Of a DNA stretch of 64,000 bases, positions 36,980 through 46,149 are shown in pieces. Numbering within the stretch: position 1 is the stretch's first letter; each line of letters starts with the position of its first letter. A model generated the notes under the pieces. The model ran no database searches. It was not told the DNA's origin and saw only the letters and a list, made by a program, of their open reading frames with translations. This stretch comes from DAHUYF01 sp963789275 (GTDB lineage: Bacteria; Pseudomonadota; Alphaproteobacteria; ATCC43930; CGMCC-115725): positions 1-64,000 of the forward strand of contig CAWBKF010000044.1 in the NCBI GenBank assembly GCA_963789275.1, in the 5' to 3' direction. The translations under genes were made by a program, and so were the position numbers.

Positions 36980-37191
36980 GAACGTCACCTTCTCGCGCTG
37001 CATTAGCTGGCCGTCGACCGTGAATCAAGCGCCACTGGCGCGATAACCCACCGGGGCCGCGCCGGAGTTCACGCCGGGCCCATGCTACCGGCGGAAACCA
37101 GTGCCGATAGGCCGCCCCCTACTTGCAGATTTGCCGCCGCCAAGGAGGCGAGCCTGTCACGCGACCAGACCGTGACCGCACTGCGCCTCGC

Positions 37192-37259
37192 CGCCCTCCT
37201 GGATGCCCACTTCTTGAGAAAATGGGGCGAGTGACCGGGCTCGAACCGGCGACATCCAG
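37192..37259. repeat. Right direct repeat (attR-like) overlapping tRNA-His
   Basis: The partner of 34952-35019. Its right part is the 3' portion of the intact tRNA-His gene, starting within the anticodon stem, and its left part is the sequence just downstream of that gene. Confidence 0.8.
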
Positions 37260-37300
37260 AATCACAATCTGGCGCTCTAACCAACTGAGCTACACCCGCC
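37223..37300 (-). tRNA. tRNA-His (GTG)
   Basis: The minus strand reads GGCGGGTGTAGCTCAG at the 5' end. The D-loop is standard. The anticodon stem-loop is CCAGA-TTGTGAT-TCTGG (anticodon GTG), the T-arm is GCCGG-TTCGAGC-CCGGT, and the 3' strand CACTCGC is followed by C73 and an encoded CCA. The extra 5' G pairs with C73, the identity element for histidyl-tRNA synthetase. Its 3' half is the integration target of the neighbouring island. Confidence 0.95.
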
Positions 37301-37402
37301 ACTGGGCGTGCTCCTACCGCGCCGGGCCGGCCGGCGTCAAGCGCCGGGCGCTCGCCGGGAGGTTCTCAACGCGCGATGCCGGCACCGGTTCTGGCAGGCT
37401 TT

Positions 37403-37457
37403 AGCGGTTGCTGCGCAACCGCTGACGCCGCCGCGGCCGAATTCGCTGCGCGAATTC
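37403..37457. repeat. Pair of intergenic hairpins upstream of nnr
   Basis: Two adjacent perfect hairpins: AGCGGTTGC-TGC-GCAACCGCT (37403-37423) and GAATTCG-CTGCG-CGAATTC (37439-37457), both within GCGGCC-rich sequence. The first has a close cousin at 40975-40995. They fill most of the 243-base gap between tRNA-His and nnr, in which I see no gene. Confidence 0.6.
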
Positions 37458-37543
37458 GCCTCGCGGCCGCCCCCGGGATTGCAGCGGCGCCGGGGAACTG
37501 GCACGGTGCCGCCGACCGGCGGCGGAGCCATGGAGGTCGCAGG

Positions 37544-39035
37544 ATGTCGAGCGCCGACGACAATGCCCTGTTGACGCCGGCGGAGATGGCGCTGGCGGAC
37601 CGCGCGGCGATCGCCGGCGGCGTCGCCGGGGTGGAGCTGATGGAGACCGCCGGCCGCGCCGTCGCCGAGACGGTGCTCGAGCGCTGGTCGCCGCGCCCGG
37701 TCGCGGTGCTGTGCGGCCCCGGCAATAATGGCGGCGACGGCTTCGTCGCGGCACGCCACCTGGCCGAAGCCGGCTGGCCGGTGCGGCTGGGCCTGCTCGG
37801 CGACCCCTCCGCTCTCAGGGGCGATGCCGCGTATCACGCGGCGCTGTGGACCGATCCGGTGCTGCCGCTCGGCCCCGAGCTGCTGCGCGGCGCCGGGCTG
37901 GTCGTCGATGCCATCTTCGGCGCGGGCCTGTCGCGCGCTGTCGAGGGGGCCGCGCGCGCGGCGATCGAGGCGATGGCGGCAAGCGGACTGCCGATCGTCG
38001 CCATCGACGTGCCGAGCGGGCTCGACGGCGCCAGCGGCGCGGTGCGCGGCGCAGCGGCGGCGGCGGCGGTGACCGTGACCTTCTTCCGCAAGAAGCCCGG
38101 CCATCTGCTGCTGCCGGGGCGCATGCTCGCGGGCGACATCGTGCTGGTGGATATCGGCATCCCCGCGCGCGTCTTGCCGGCGATCGCGCCCAGGACGCAT
38201 GAGAATGGTCCGGCGCTGTGGCTCGACGCCTTTCCCTGGCCGCGGCTCGACGACGCACAAATACAAGCGCGGCCATGCGCTGGTCGCCGGCGGCGCGGTG
38301 ATGACCGGCGCGGCGCGCCTTGCCGCGCGCGCCGCGGCGCGCATCGGCGCCGGCCTCGTCACGCTGGCGGCGCCGGAAGCGGCGTGGCCGGTCTATGCCG
38401 CCGCGCTCACCGGCGTCATCGTCCAGCCGGTCGCGACGCAGGCGGCATTCGACGCGCTGCTCGCCGATGCCAGGCGAAATGCCCTCCTCATCGGACCCGG
38501 CGCAGGCACCACGGCGGAGACCCGTGCCCATGCGCTGGCCGCGCTGGCGACGGGGCGCGGCGTGGTGCTGGACGCCGATGCGCTCACCGTCTTCGCCGAG
38601 GCGCCCCAGACCCTCTTCGCGGCGATCGCCGGGCCGTGCGTGATGACGCCGCATGAAGGCGAGTTCGCGCGGCTCTTCACGGTTGCCGGCGACAAGCTCG
38701 CGCGCGCCCGCGAAGCGGCGCGGCTGAGCGGCGCGGTGGTGCTGCTCAAAGGCGCCGACAGCGTCATCGCCGCGCCCGATGGACGCGCGGTCATCAATGC
38801 CAACGCGCCGCCCGACCTCGCCACCGCCGGCAGCGGCGACGTGCTGAGCGGGCTGGTCACGGGGCTGCTGGCGCAGGGGCTCGATCCCTTCCGCGCCGCC
38901 TCGGCCGCCTGCTGGCTGCATGGCGACGCCGCCGAGCGATTCGGTCCGGGGCTCGTCGCCGAGGACATCATCGAGACGCTGCCGCGGGCGCTGCGCGGGC
39001 TCAAAGACATGATCGCGCCGACGCAGCAAGGCTGA
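37544..39035 (+). CDS. nnr: Bifunctional NAD(P)H-hydrate epimerase/dehydratase (frameshifted)
   Basis: A repair enzyme of about 497 residues. An N-terminal YjeF_N epimerase domain (LCGPGNNGGDGFVAARHLAE, VDAIFGAGLSR, AIDVPSGLDG) is fused to a C-terminal ADP-dependent dehydratase with ribokinase-like fold (KRGHALVAGGAVMTGAARLA, MTPHEGEFARL, and LATAGSGDVLSGLV near the end). It repairs hydrated NADH and NADPH. ATG 37544 follows GGAGG and CAGG. The frame breaks at about 38249-38262, exactly in the linker between domains. Length is 497 codons plus one base. Because it lies at a domain boundary, two separate proteins are conceivable, but the family is normally one chain. Confidence 0.88.
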
Positions 39036-39108
39036 GCATGGATCGGCGCAGCGTCTTCTCGCCGCACCGGCTTGCCAGCGGGCGAGGGTGCCTGTATCGG
39101 AAGGGGCC

Positions 39109-40545
39109 ATGAGCGACCGCAGCAGCTTTCTCGACGTTGTCGTCGACCGCACGCTCGGCAATCTGCGCTCGCTGCGCACCGCCTGGCGCGACATCGCCGC
39201 CCAGGCGCGCGGCGCGTTGAGCGGCGCGCCGCGCCCGGACCTGTCGCGCGACGATGCCGAGCATCTGCGCGAGCAGCTGCGCGAATGCCTGGCGGCCCGC
39301 GGCGGCGCCGTCTCGGCGCGCGCGCGCGCGGCCGATCTCGGCCGGACATATCTCGCGCTCAACGCCACCGGGCGCGAGCGCTTCCTCCAGCTGCTGGCGC
39401 AGGAATTCGACATCGACCAGGGGGCGGTGGCGGCGCTGGGCGAGCGCCTGGTGCGCGCGGGCGGCGACGATGAGCGCCGCCAGGTCGAGCGCGAGCTGCG
39501 CGCGGCGCTCGAGCCGCCGCGCATCACCCTGCTGACCCAGTTCAATGCGCTCCCCGAAGGGGTCAAGTTTCTCGTCGACATGCGTGCCGAGCTGCTCAAC
39601 CTTGCGCCGCGCGATGCGCTGCTGGCCGGGCTGGAGCTCGATCTCAAGGCGCTGCTGGCGAGCTGGTTCGACATCGGCTTCCTCGAGCTCACGCGCATCA
39701 CCTGGGACGCGCCGGCGGCGCTCTTGGAAAAGCTCATCGTCTACGAGGCGGTGCACGAGATCCGCAGCTGGACCGATCTCAAGAACCGCCTCGAGGCCGA
39801 CCGGCGGTGCTTTGGCTATTTCCATCCGCGCATGCCGGAGGAGCCGCTGATCTTCGTCGAGGTGGCGCTGGTCCGCGGCATGGCCGACAACGTCCAGTCG
39901 CTGCTCGACGAGACCGCGCCGGTGGGCGATCCCGCCACGGCCGATACCGCCATCTTCTATTCGATCTCCAACTGCCAGCGCGGCCTTGCCGGCATCAGCC
40001 TCGGCGACTTCCTGATCAAGCGCGTCGTCGACAGCCTGGCGGCGGAGCTGCCGCATCTGAAGACCTATGCCACGCTCTCGCCCGTGCCGGGGTTTCGTGC
40101 CTGGCTCGACAAGCGCATCCCGGAGGAGGGCGAGGCGCTGCTGACGCCGGCCGAGCGCAAGGCGATGGCCCAGCTGCTGCCGCCCGATCTCGCGGCCCTG
40201 GGGCTGGAGGACCTGCTGGCGCGGCCGCGCTGGTATGCCGAGGAGCCGGTGGCGCAAGCGCTCAGGGCGCCGCTGCTGCGGCTCGCCGCGCGCTATCTGC
40301 TGACGGAGAAGACGCCCCGCGGGCGCCCGCTCGACCCGGTGGCGCATTTCCACCTCACCAACGGCGCGCGCATCGAGCGGCTCGACTGGCTGGCCGACCT
40401 CTCGGCCAAAGGGCTGCAGCAATCGGCCGGCATCATGATTAACTATCTTTATCGCCTGGACGAGATCGACGACAACCACGAGGCCTATACCGGGGAAGGG
40501 CGGATTGCCGCCTCGGCCGTCCTGCTCCGGCTGGTCAAAATCTGA
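39109..40545 (+). CDS. Malonyl-CoA decarboxylase
   Basis: A 478-residue enzyme that decarboxylates malonyl-CoA to acetyl-CoA. The N-terminal all-helical domain (DLGRTYLALNATGRERFLQL, LLTQFNALPEGVKFLVDMRAEL) is followed by the catalytic acetyltransferase-like domain (RRCFGYFHPRMPEEPLIFVE, FYSISNCQRGLAGISLGDFLIK, TYATLSPVPGF). The catalytic Ser/His regions (TYATLSPVPGF and VAHFHLTNGA) are intact. The start is ATG 39109 behind GGAAGGGG. No malonate transporter or malonyl-CoA synthetase lies nearby. Confidence 0.95.
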   Translation: MSDRSSFLDVVVDRTLGNLRSLRTAWRDIAAQARGALSGAPRPDLSRDDAEHLREQLRECLAARGGAVSARARAADLGRTYLALNATGRERFLQLLAQEFDIDQGAVAALGERLVRAGGDDERRQVERELRAALEPPRITLLTQFNALPEGVKFLVDMRAELLNLAPRDALLAGLELDLKALLASWFDIGFLELTRITWDAPAALLEKLIVYEAVHEIRSWTDLKNRLEADRRCFGYFHPRMPEEPLIFVEVALVRGMADNVQSLLDETAPVGDPATADTAIFYSISNCQRGLAGISLGDFLIKRVVDSLAAELPHLKTYATLSPVPGFRAWLDKRIPEEGEALLTPAERKAMAQLLPPDLAALGLEDLLARPRWYAEEPVAQALRAPLLRLAARYLLTEKTPRGRPLDPVAHFHLTNGARIERLDWLADLSAKGLQQSAGIMINYLYRLDEIDDNHEAYTGEGRIAASAVLLRLVKI

Positions 40546-40686
40546 TTCCCCTTTTTACTTCCGCGATTCGCCGGAAATTCCTGTGAGAAAAGGATAAAAT
40601 GCTAGGCGAAAGGCCGGTTTTTCGTTCTTGATTAACTTTTGCGGCGTAGCGTCATCATCGTTGCATCCAGCGACCGCAGGGCAGCG

Positions 40687-40941
40687 ATGTCGATCTTCAA
40701 AATCTGGTCCAAGGAAGAAGGCCAAACCACCGTCCAGCCCGGTAATCGGTTCTGTCGGCGGCGCCGCGACCACGTCACCGAGACCGCGACGGTGCTCGAA
40801 CTGCGCGCCGATCCCTTCGGCATCCCCCACGTCCACTTCACCCTCGCCTTCGAGCAGCCCTCCCAGGGCTCGGTCTATGAGGGATTGCGCGTGCTCGCAC
40901 TGCGCACCTTCGTCGACGCCTATCCCGAGCGCGTCGCCTAG
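40687..40941 (+). CDS. Conserved hypothetical protein
   Basis: An 84-residue soluble protein, MSIFKIWSKEEGQTTVQPGN, with a basic RRRR patch, then VTETATVLELRADPFGIPHV and a final LRVLALRTFVDAY. It looks like a small beta-rich domain of the kind found singly in Rhodospirillales genomes. I cannot name a family. The upstream in-frame ATG at 40639 adds an unlikely 16 residues. It lies 141 bases after the malonyl-CoA decarboxylase gene and is followed by two hairpins. Confidence 0.55.
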   Translation: MSIFKIWSKEEGQTTVQPGNRFCRRRRDHVTETATVLELRADPFGIPHVHFTLAFEQPSQGSVYEGLRVLALRTFVDAYPERVA

Positions 40942-40995
40942 GCGCAACGCGAAGCGTTGTCGCCGGCGGGCGCCAGCGGTTGCTCTTGCAACCGC
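40941..40995. repeat. Two intergenic hairpins, second shared with 37403
   Basis: A bulged hairpin GGCGCAACGC-GAA-GCGTTGTCGCC (40941-40964) is followed by AGCGGTTGC-TCTT-GCAACCGC (40975-40995). The second repeats the stem of the hairpin at 37403-37423 with a different loop, which marks a dispersed palindromic repeat family. Position right after the small gene would also suit transcript termination or stabilisation. Confidence 0.6.
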
Positions 40996-41098
40996 GAAAG
41001 CCCGCGCCCCCACCGGCTAGCTTTTGCGCCGACCAGGTGGGGAGTTTCCACGGCTCCCACTAACCCTATATCCTAAGCCCTACCCTTGGCCCGCTCTC

Positions 41099-41104
41099 AG
41101 GAGG
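41099..41104 (+). promoter_or_regulatory. Shine-Dalgarno AGGAGG deciding the transketolase-like start
   Basis: A perfect AGGAGG, five bases before ATG 41110. This ATG is not in the frame of the long downstream coding region, so the site is strong evidence that a base has been added between it and the conserved part of the gene. Confidence 0.7.
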
Positions 41105-41109
41105 CCGGT

Positions 41110-43480
41110 ATGGCCGCACCCTCGTCCCGGCCCGCAGCGTCGCCGACGCCCGGCCGGACCGTCCGACCAGGCGGAGACCGACCGGCTCGCCTTGCTGCAG
41201 GCGCTCGAGCGCAAAGTGCTGTGGCTCTCCTCCTGGATGATCCACAACGCCAACCATCTGCGCCCCAGCCGCGACGGGCTCAAGGTCGGCGGCCACCAGG
41301 CCTCGAGCGCCTCGGTCGTGACCTTGATGACCGCGCTCTATCTCGACGTGCTGCGGACGCAGGACCGGGTGGCGGTGAAGCCGCATGCGAGCCCGGTCTA
41401 TCACGCGCTCGAATACCTGCTGGGACGGCAGTCGCTCGCCAAGCTGCAAGCCTTCCGGGCGCTGGGCGGGGCGCAATCCTATCCCTCGCGGACCAAGGAT
41501 GGCGGCGATGTCGATTTCTCCACCGGCTCGGTCGGCCTCGGCGTCGCCATCACCAGCTTCGCCGCGCTGGTGCAGGATTACGTGCGCCTCAAGGGCCTGC
41601 TGCCGGAGACGCTCGCCCCCGGCCGGATGGTGGCGGTGGTCGGCGATGCCGAGCTCGATGAGGGCAATGTCTTCGAAGCCATGCTCGAAGGCTGGAAGCA
41701 CGATGTCCGCAACCTCTGGTGGGTGATCGACTACAACCGCCAGAGCCTCGACGCCGTGGTCAGCGACCGGCTGTTCAACCGCATCGATTCGCTGTTCAGC
41801 ACCATGGGCTGGCGCGTCGTCACGCTGAAATACGGCAAGAAGCTCGAGGCCGCCTTCGCCGGGCCCGATGGCGGGGCGCTGCGCGAGTGGATCGATGCCT
41901 GCCCGAACTCGCTCTATTCGGCGCTGGTGTTCAAGGGCGGCGAGGGCTGGCGCAAGCATCTCCAGGGCGATCTCGGCCACCTCCCGGGGATCGCCGCCTT
42001 CCTGGCCGCCCACGACGATGACGGCCTGCAGGCGGTGATGACCAACCTCGCCGGCCACGACATGGAGACCGTGCTCGAGGCCTTCCATGCCGTCGCCGAT
42101 GATCTCCCGACCTGCTTCATCGCCTACACCATCAAGGGCTTCGGCCTGCCTTTCGCCGGCCACAAGGACAATCATGCCGGGCTCATGAACGAGGGCCAGA
42201 TGGCGGTCTTCCAGCGCGCCATGGCGGTGCCTGAGGGGCAGGAGTGGGACCGCTTCGCCGGGCTCGAGCCGCCGATCGACGCGCTCGAGCGCTTTCTCGC
42301 CGGCGTGCCCTTTGCCGCCGAGCGCCAGCGGCAACATGTCGCGGCGCCGGTGCCGGTGCCCGAGACGCTGCCGGTGCCGCGGGCGGCGCGGCTCTCCACC
42401 CAGGAGGGCTTCGGCCGCATCCTCAACGACCTCGCCGGCGGCGAGAGCGCGCTGGCGAGCCGCATCGTCACCTGCTCGCCCGACGTCACCGTCTCGACCA
42501 ATCTCGGCGGCTGGGTCAACCGCCGCGGCGTCTTCGACCGCCGCGAGCGCGCCGACGTGTTCCGCGACGAGAAGGTGATCTCGGCGCAGCGCTGGCAGAT
42601 GTCGCCGCACGGCCAGCATATCGAGCTCGGCATCGCCGAGCATAACCTGTTCCTGCTGCTGGCGGCGCTCGGCCTCTCGGCGCCGCTGTTCGGCGCGCGG
42701 CTGCTGCCGATCGGCACGCTCTACGATCCCTTCATCAACCGCGGCCTCGATGCGCTCAACTACGCCTGCTACCAGGATGCGCGCTTCATGGTGGTGGCGA
42801 CGCCGTCCGGCATCACGCTGGCGCCGGAAGGCGGCGCGCACCAGTCGATCGGCACGCCGCTGATCGGCCTGGCGCAGGACGGGCTCGCCGCCTTCGAGCC
42901 GGGCTTCGTCGACGAGCTGGCGGTGCTGATGCGCTGGGGTTTCGCGCATCTTCAGGCCGAGGAGGGCGGCTCGGTCTATCTGCGACTCTCGACGCGCCCG
43001 CTGGAGCAGCCGCGCCGCGCGATCGAGCCGCTGGCCGCGGACATCGTCGCCGGCGGCTATTGGCTGGAGCCGCCGGCGCCCGGCGCTGAGCTCGCCATCT
43101 GCTATACCGGCGCGGTGGCGCCCGAGGCGATCGCCGCCCATCAAGCGCTGCTCGAGGACCTTCCCGGCGCCGGCCTCCTTGCCATCACCTCGGCCGACCG
43201 GCTCCATGCCGATTGGCTGCAGGGCCTGCGCAGCGGCGCGGGGAGCCATGTCGGCCGACTGCTGGCGCCGCTCGCGCGCGATGCGGCGCTGATCACCGTG
43301 ATCGATGGCCATCCCGCCAGCCTGTCCTGGCTCGGCGCCGTGGCGCAGCACCGCGTCCAGCCACTGGGGGTCGAGCATTTCGGCCAGTCCGGCGACATCC
43401 CCGACCTCTACCGCGTCTACGGCATCGATGCCGACGCCATTATCGGCGCGGCGGCGCGCGCCTGCCTGGAGCGGCGATAG
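41110..43480 (+). CDS. Pyruvate dehydrogenase E1/transketolase-like enzyme (frameshifted near start)
   Basis: A thiamine-diphosphate enzyme of about 790 residues. It has the E1 substrate-channel region MIHNANHLRP, KPHASPVYHALEYLLG, STGSVGLGVAI, the TPP motif GDAELDEGNVFEAMLEGWKH...NLWWVIDYNRQS, and the pyrimidine domain QHIELGIAEHNLFLLLAALG. It is arranged as one chain, as in AceE-type E1 or transketolase. ATG 41110 has a perfect ribosome site but lies in another frame; 790 codons plus one base fits one inserted base near 41148-41156. No E2 or E3 gene is adjacent. A 2-oxo-acid dehydrogenase E1 or a transketolase role cannot be separated by eye. Confidence 0.85.
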
Positions 43481-43761
43481 CGGCGAGACGCCGCAGCGCG
43501 CCGCCGCCGGTGGAATCGATTCGCAATTTGAGCGGGCGATTGCCAAAATAATCGTCTGTTAAAGTGCAACAGAGGGATGGGGGTGTGCTGCCGGGGCCGC
43601 GATGACCGGCTCTCTCGCCGGCGATCGCGACGACACCTTGTCGAAGCGGCCGGCAGGCTTTATCTCTGTGCTCTCTTGCCGAGCGCGGTCAGCGATCCCG
43701 CGCCGTCCGCCTCTTGCCTCGCCGCCGCCCTGTGCTATGAAGCCGCCCTTGCCGGCGGCGG
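43481..43761. other. 281-base intergenic region before tRNA-Leu
   Basis: No supported gene. A short AT-rich patch (43530-43575) lies in otherwise GC-rich DNA, and a promoter-like pair for the tRNA lies near its right end. Confidence 0.5.
43714..43741 (+). promoter_or_regulatory. Probable sigma-70-type promoter for tRNA-Leu
   Basis: TTGCCT (43714-43719), a 16-base spacer and TATGAA (43736-43741), 20 bases before the tRNA. The elements match the -35 and -10 consensus only partly, but position and spacing are right. Confidence 0.35.
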
Positions 43762-43846
43762 GCGGGCGTGGCGGAATTGGCAGACGCACTGGATTTAGGT
43801 TCCAGCGACGCAAGTCGTGGGGGTTCAAGTCCCTCCGCCCGCACCA
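43762..43846 (+). tRNA. tRNA-Leu (TAG)
   Basis: A class II tRNA starting GCGGGCGTGGCGGAATTGG. The anticodon stem-loop is CTGGA-TTTAGGT-TCCAG (anticodon TAG). It has a short variable arm of the leucine type, the T-arm GGGGG-TTCAAGT-CCCTC and an encoded CCA. It stands 33 bases before tig. Confidence 0.95.
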
Positions 43847-43879
43847 CCCAGCCCCCTGGAGACACCAAGGCGCGCACCC

Positions 43880-45226
43880 ATGCAGATCACCGAGACCAAC
43901 ACTGACGGGCTGAAGCACGAATTCAAGGTGACCGTCGGCGCCGACGACATCAAGCAGCGCGTCGAGACGCGGTTGCAGGAGATTGGCCGGCAGGTGAAGC
44001 TTCCCGGCTTCCGCCCGGGCAAGGTGCCGCTTGCGGTGCTGCGCCAGCGCTATGGCTCCTCGGTGATGGGCGAGGTGCTGGAGCGCGCCGTCAATGACAG
44101 CTCGGGCGAGGCGATGCGCGAGCACAAGCTGCGCCCGGCGCTGCAGCCCAAGATCGAGATCGTCTCGTTCAACGAGGGCACCGATCTCGAATACAAGCTT
44201 GCCGTCGAGGTGCTGCCCGAGGTCGTGCCGATGAATTTCGCCGAGCTCAAGCTCGAGCGGCTCCGCCCCGAAGTGCCCGATGCCGAAGTCGACCAGGCGC
44301 TGGAGCGCGTCGCCAAGCAGCAGCGCAAGGACGAGCCGGTCGACCGTCCGGCCGCGGCCGGCGATATCGTGGTCATGGACTTCGTGGGCTCGGTCGACGG
44401 CCAGGAGTTTCCCGGCGGCAGCGCCAAGGGCCACCGGCTGGAGATCGGCTCGGGCCAGTTCATCCCCGGCTTCGAGGATCAGCTCATCGGCGCCAAGGCC
44501 GGCGACCACCCCACCGTCAAGGTGACCTTCCCCGCCGATTACGGCGCCGCCGAGCTTGCCGGCAAGGAGGCGTCCTTCGCCGTCGAGGTCAAGGAAGTGC
44601 GCGAGATCAAGCCGCAGCCGATCGATGAATCGCTCGCCGAGGCGGTCGGCATGGAGAACCTGCAGGCGCTGCGCGACGCGGTGCGCCAGCAGATGGAGCG
44701 CGACTATGGCGGCGTCGCCCATCAGCGCCTGAAGCGCCAGCTGCTCGACCGGCTCGCCGAGCGCCATGAATTCCCGGTGCCGCAGGGGATGGTCGAGATC
44801 GAGCTCGATGTCATCTGGAAGCAGTTCGAGGCCGAGCGCGAGCGCGCCAAGCAGCAGGGCACGATCGAGCCTGACGCGGGCAAGAGCGACGAGGAGATCA
44901 AAGCCGAGTACCGCGCCATCGCCGAGCGCCGCGTGCGTCTGGGCCTGCTCCTTTCGGAAGTCGGTCGCAGCGGCAATATCCAGGTGAGCCAGGACGAGAT
45001 CAACCGCGCGCTGGCCGAGGAGGCGCGGCGCTTCCCCGGCCATGAGCGGCAGGTGATCGAATACTATCGCAACCAGGCCGGCGCGCTCGACAATCTGCGG
45101 GCGCCCATTTTCGAGAACAAGGTAATCGACTACATCCTGGAGATCGCCGAGGTCGCCGACCGCACCGTCCCGATCGCCGAGCTGCTGAAGGCGGAGGATG
45201 AGGAGGACGCGGCGGCCGAGAGCTGA
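43880..45226 (+). CDS. tig: Trigger factor
   Basis: A 448-residue ribosome-associated chaperone and peptidyl-prolyl isomerase. The ribosome-binding domain carries the signature GRQVKLPGFRPGKVPLAVLR (about 38-57), followed by the FKBP-type PPIase domain (GDIVVMDFVGSVDG, FIPGFEDQLIGAKAGD). A long helical C-terminal chaperone domain ends in an acidic tail. ATG 43880 gives the canonical start MQITETNTDGLKHEFKV. It lies upstream of clpP, clpX and lon, the conserved protein-quality-control cluster. Confidence 0.97.
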   Translation: MQITETNTDGLKHEFKVTVGADDIKQRVETRLQEIGRQVKLPGFRPGKVPLAVLRQRYGSSVMGEVLERAVNDSSGEAMREHKLRPALQPKIEIVSFNEGTDLEYKLAVEVLPEVVPMNFAELKLERLRPEVPDAEVDQALERVAKQQRKDEPVDRPAAAGDIVVMDFVGSVDGQEFPGGSAKGHRLEIGSGQFIPGFEDQLIGAKAGDHPTVKVTFPADYGAAELAGKEASFAVEVKEVREIKPQPIDESLAEAVGMENLQALRDAVRQQMERDYGGVAHQRLKRQLLDRLAERHEFPVPQGMVEIELDVIWKQFEAERERAKQQGTIEPDAGKSDEEIKAEYRAIAERRVRLGLLLSEVGRSGNIQVSQDEINRALAEEARRFPGHERQVIEYYRNQAGALDNLRAPIFENKVIDYILEIAEVADRTVPIAELLKAEDEEDAAAES

Positions 45227-45300
45227 AGCGGCGAGCGGCAGCGGCGGATAAGGCGCACGAGCCCAGGAAGGGCCAGCACGTACCCAAAAGGTGGCAAGAG

Positions 45301-45945
45301 ATGGATCGCGATCCCCACGAAGTCTACATGAACACGCTGGTGCCGATGGTGGTCGAGCAGACCAATCGGGGCGAGCGCGCCTATGACATCTATTCGCGGC
45401 TGCTCAAGGAGCGGATCATCTTCCTGGTCGGGCCGGTCAACGACCCCGTCGCCAGCCTCATTTGCGCGCAGCTGCTCTATCTGGAATCAGAGAACCCGAA
45501 CAAGGACATCGCCTTCTATATCAATTCTCCGGGAGGGGTCGTCACCTCGGGTCTCGCGATCTACGACACGATGCAGTATGTCCGCCCGCCGGTGGCTACC
45601 GCCTGTATTGGCCAAGCCGCCTCGATGGGCTCGCTGTTGCTCTGCGCCGGCGCCAAGGGCAAGCGGATCTCGCTGCCCAATTCCCGCATCATGGTCCATC
45701 AGCCTTCCGGCGGCGCCCAGGGCCAGGCGACCGACATCGAGATCCAGGCCCGCGAAATTCTGCAGTTGCGGGCACGACTCAACGAAATCTACGTTAAGCA
45801 TACCGGGCAATCGATCGAGACCATCGCCCAGGCGGTCGAACGCGATAAGTTCATGTCGCCGATCGAAGCCAAGGAATTTGGCCTGATCGACGACGTCGTG
45901 ACCAGCCGCCCGGTGCGCGACGAGGAGAACAAGACGCGGACGTGA
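45301..45945 (+). CDS. clpP: ATP-dependent Clp protease proteolytic subunit
   Basis: A 214-residue serine protease that assembles as a 14-mer with ClpX or ClpA. It has LVPMVVEQTNRGERAYDIYS, the oxyanion region INSPGG, catalytic serine in GQAASMGSLLL, catalytic histidine in RIMVHQPSGG and aspartate in the late ERDKFMSPIEA region. The start ATG 45301 follows a GGTGGCAAGAG stretch. There is a 74-base gap from tig, and clpX follows after 204 bases. Confidence 0.97.
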   Translation: MDRDPHEVYMNTLVPMVVEQTNRGERAYDIYSRLLKERIIFLVGPVNDPVASLICAQLLYLESENPNKDIAFYINSPGGVVTSGLAIYDTMQYVRPPVATACIGQAASMGSLLLCAGAKGKRISLPNSRIMVHQPSGGAQGQATDIEIQAREILQLRARLNEIYVKHTGQSIETIAQAVERDKFMSPIEAKEFGLIDDVVTSRPVRDEENKTRT

Positions 45946-45955
45946 GTCACGGAAG

Positions 45956-45973
45956 CGTGGCTTTCATGCCACG
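45956..45973 (+). terminator. Weak terminator-like hairpin after clpP
   Basis: CGTGGC-TTTCAT-GCCACG (6-bp stem) lies just past the clpP stop and is followed within 10 bases by a GT-rich run ending TTGTTGTTT. It may separate clpP from clpX transcription; the stem is short. Confidence 0.4.
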
Positions 45974-46149
45974 GCACACGGTGTTGTTGTTTCCGGATCG
46001 TATCCTATCTTTAACTAGTTATTGATCGCCGAGCGGCTAATATTGTTGAATTATGGGGGTGTCCGGCGGTTCTGGCCGCTGTCCCACCCCCGGGGTACCG
46101 GGTTACGGCGTGGCGCCGAGATGGTTGATCGGTTGGTGACGGAGTGCCC

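Larger units (their letters stand above)
34952..37259. mobile_element. tRNA-His-associated genomic island, 2.2 kb, AIPR cargo
   Basis: Two 68-bp direct repeats that include the 3' end of tRNA-His bracket about 2.2 kb. The intact tRNA lies at the right end, the duplicated 3' piece at the left. The only convincing gene inside is the AIPR-family protein. By eye its DNA is richer in A+T than the flanking genes. No integrase, recombinase or transposase is present, so it is either a remnant or a cargo unit mobilised in trans. The 238 bases left of the AIPR gene and the roughly 200 to its right contain no supported gene. Confidence 0.72.

Noticed and set aside
38199..39035. The second half of nnr as a separate dehydratase gene
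   Set aside because: Bacterial homologues are one chain, the break is one base, and no ribosome site precedes the second half.
41066..43546. An 826-codon frame antisense to the transketolase-like gene
   Set aside because: Shadow frame with His/Arg-rich low-information sequence; the sense strand has full thiamine-diphosphate enzyme motifs.
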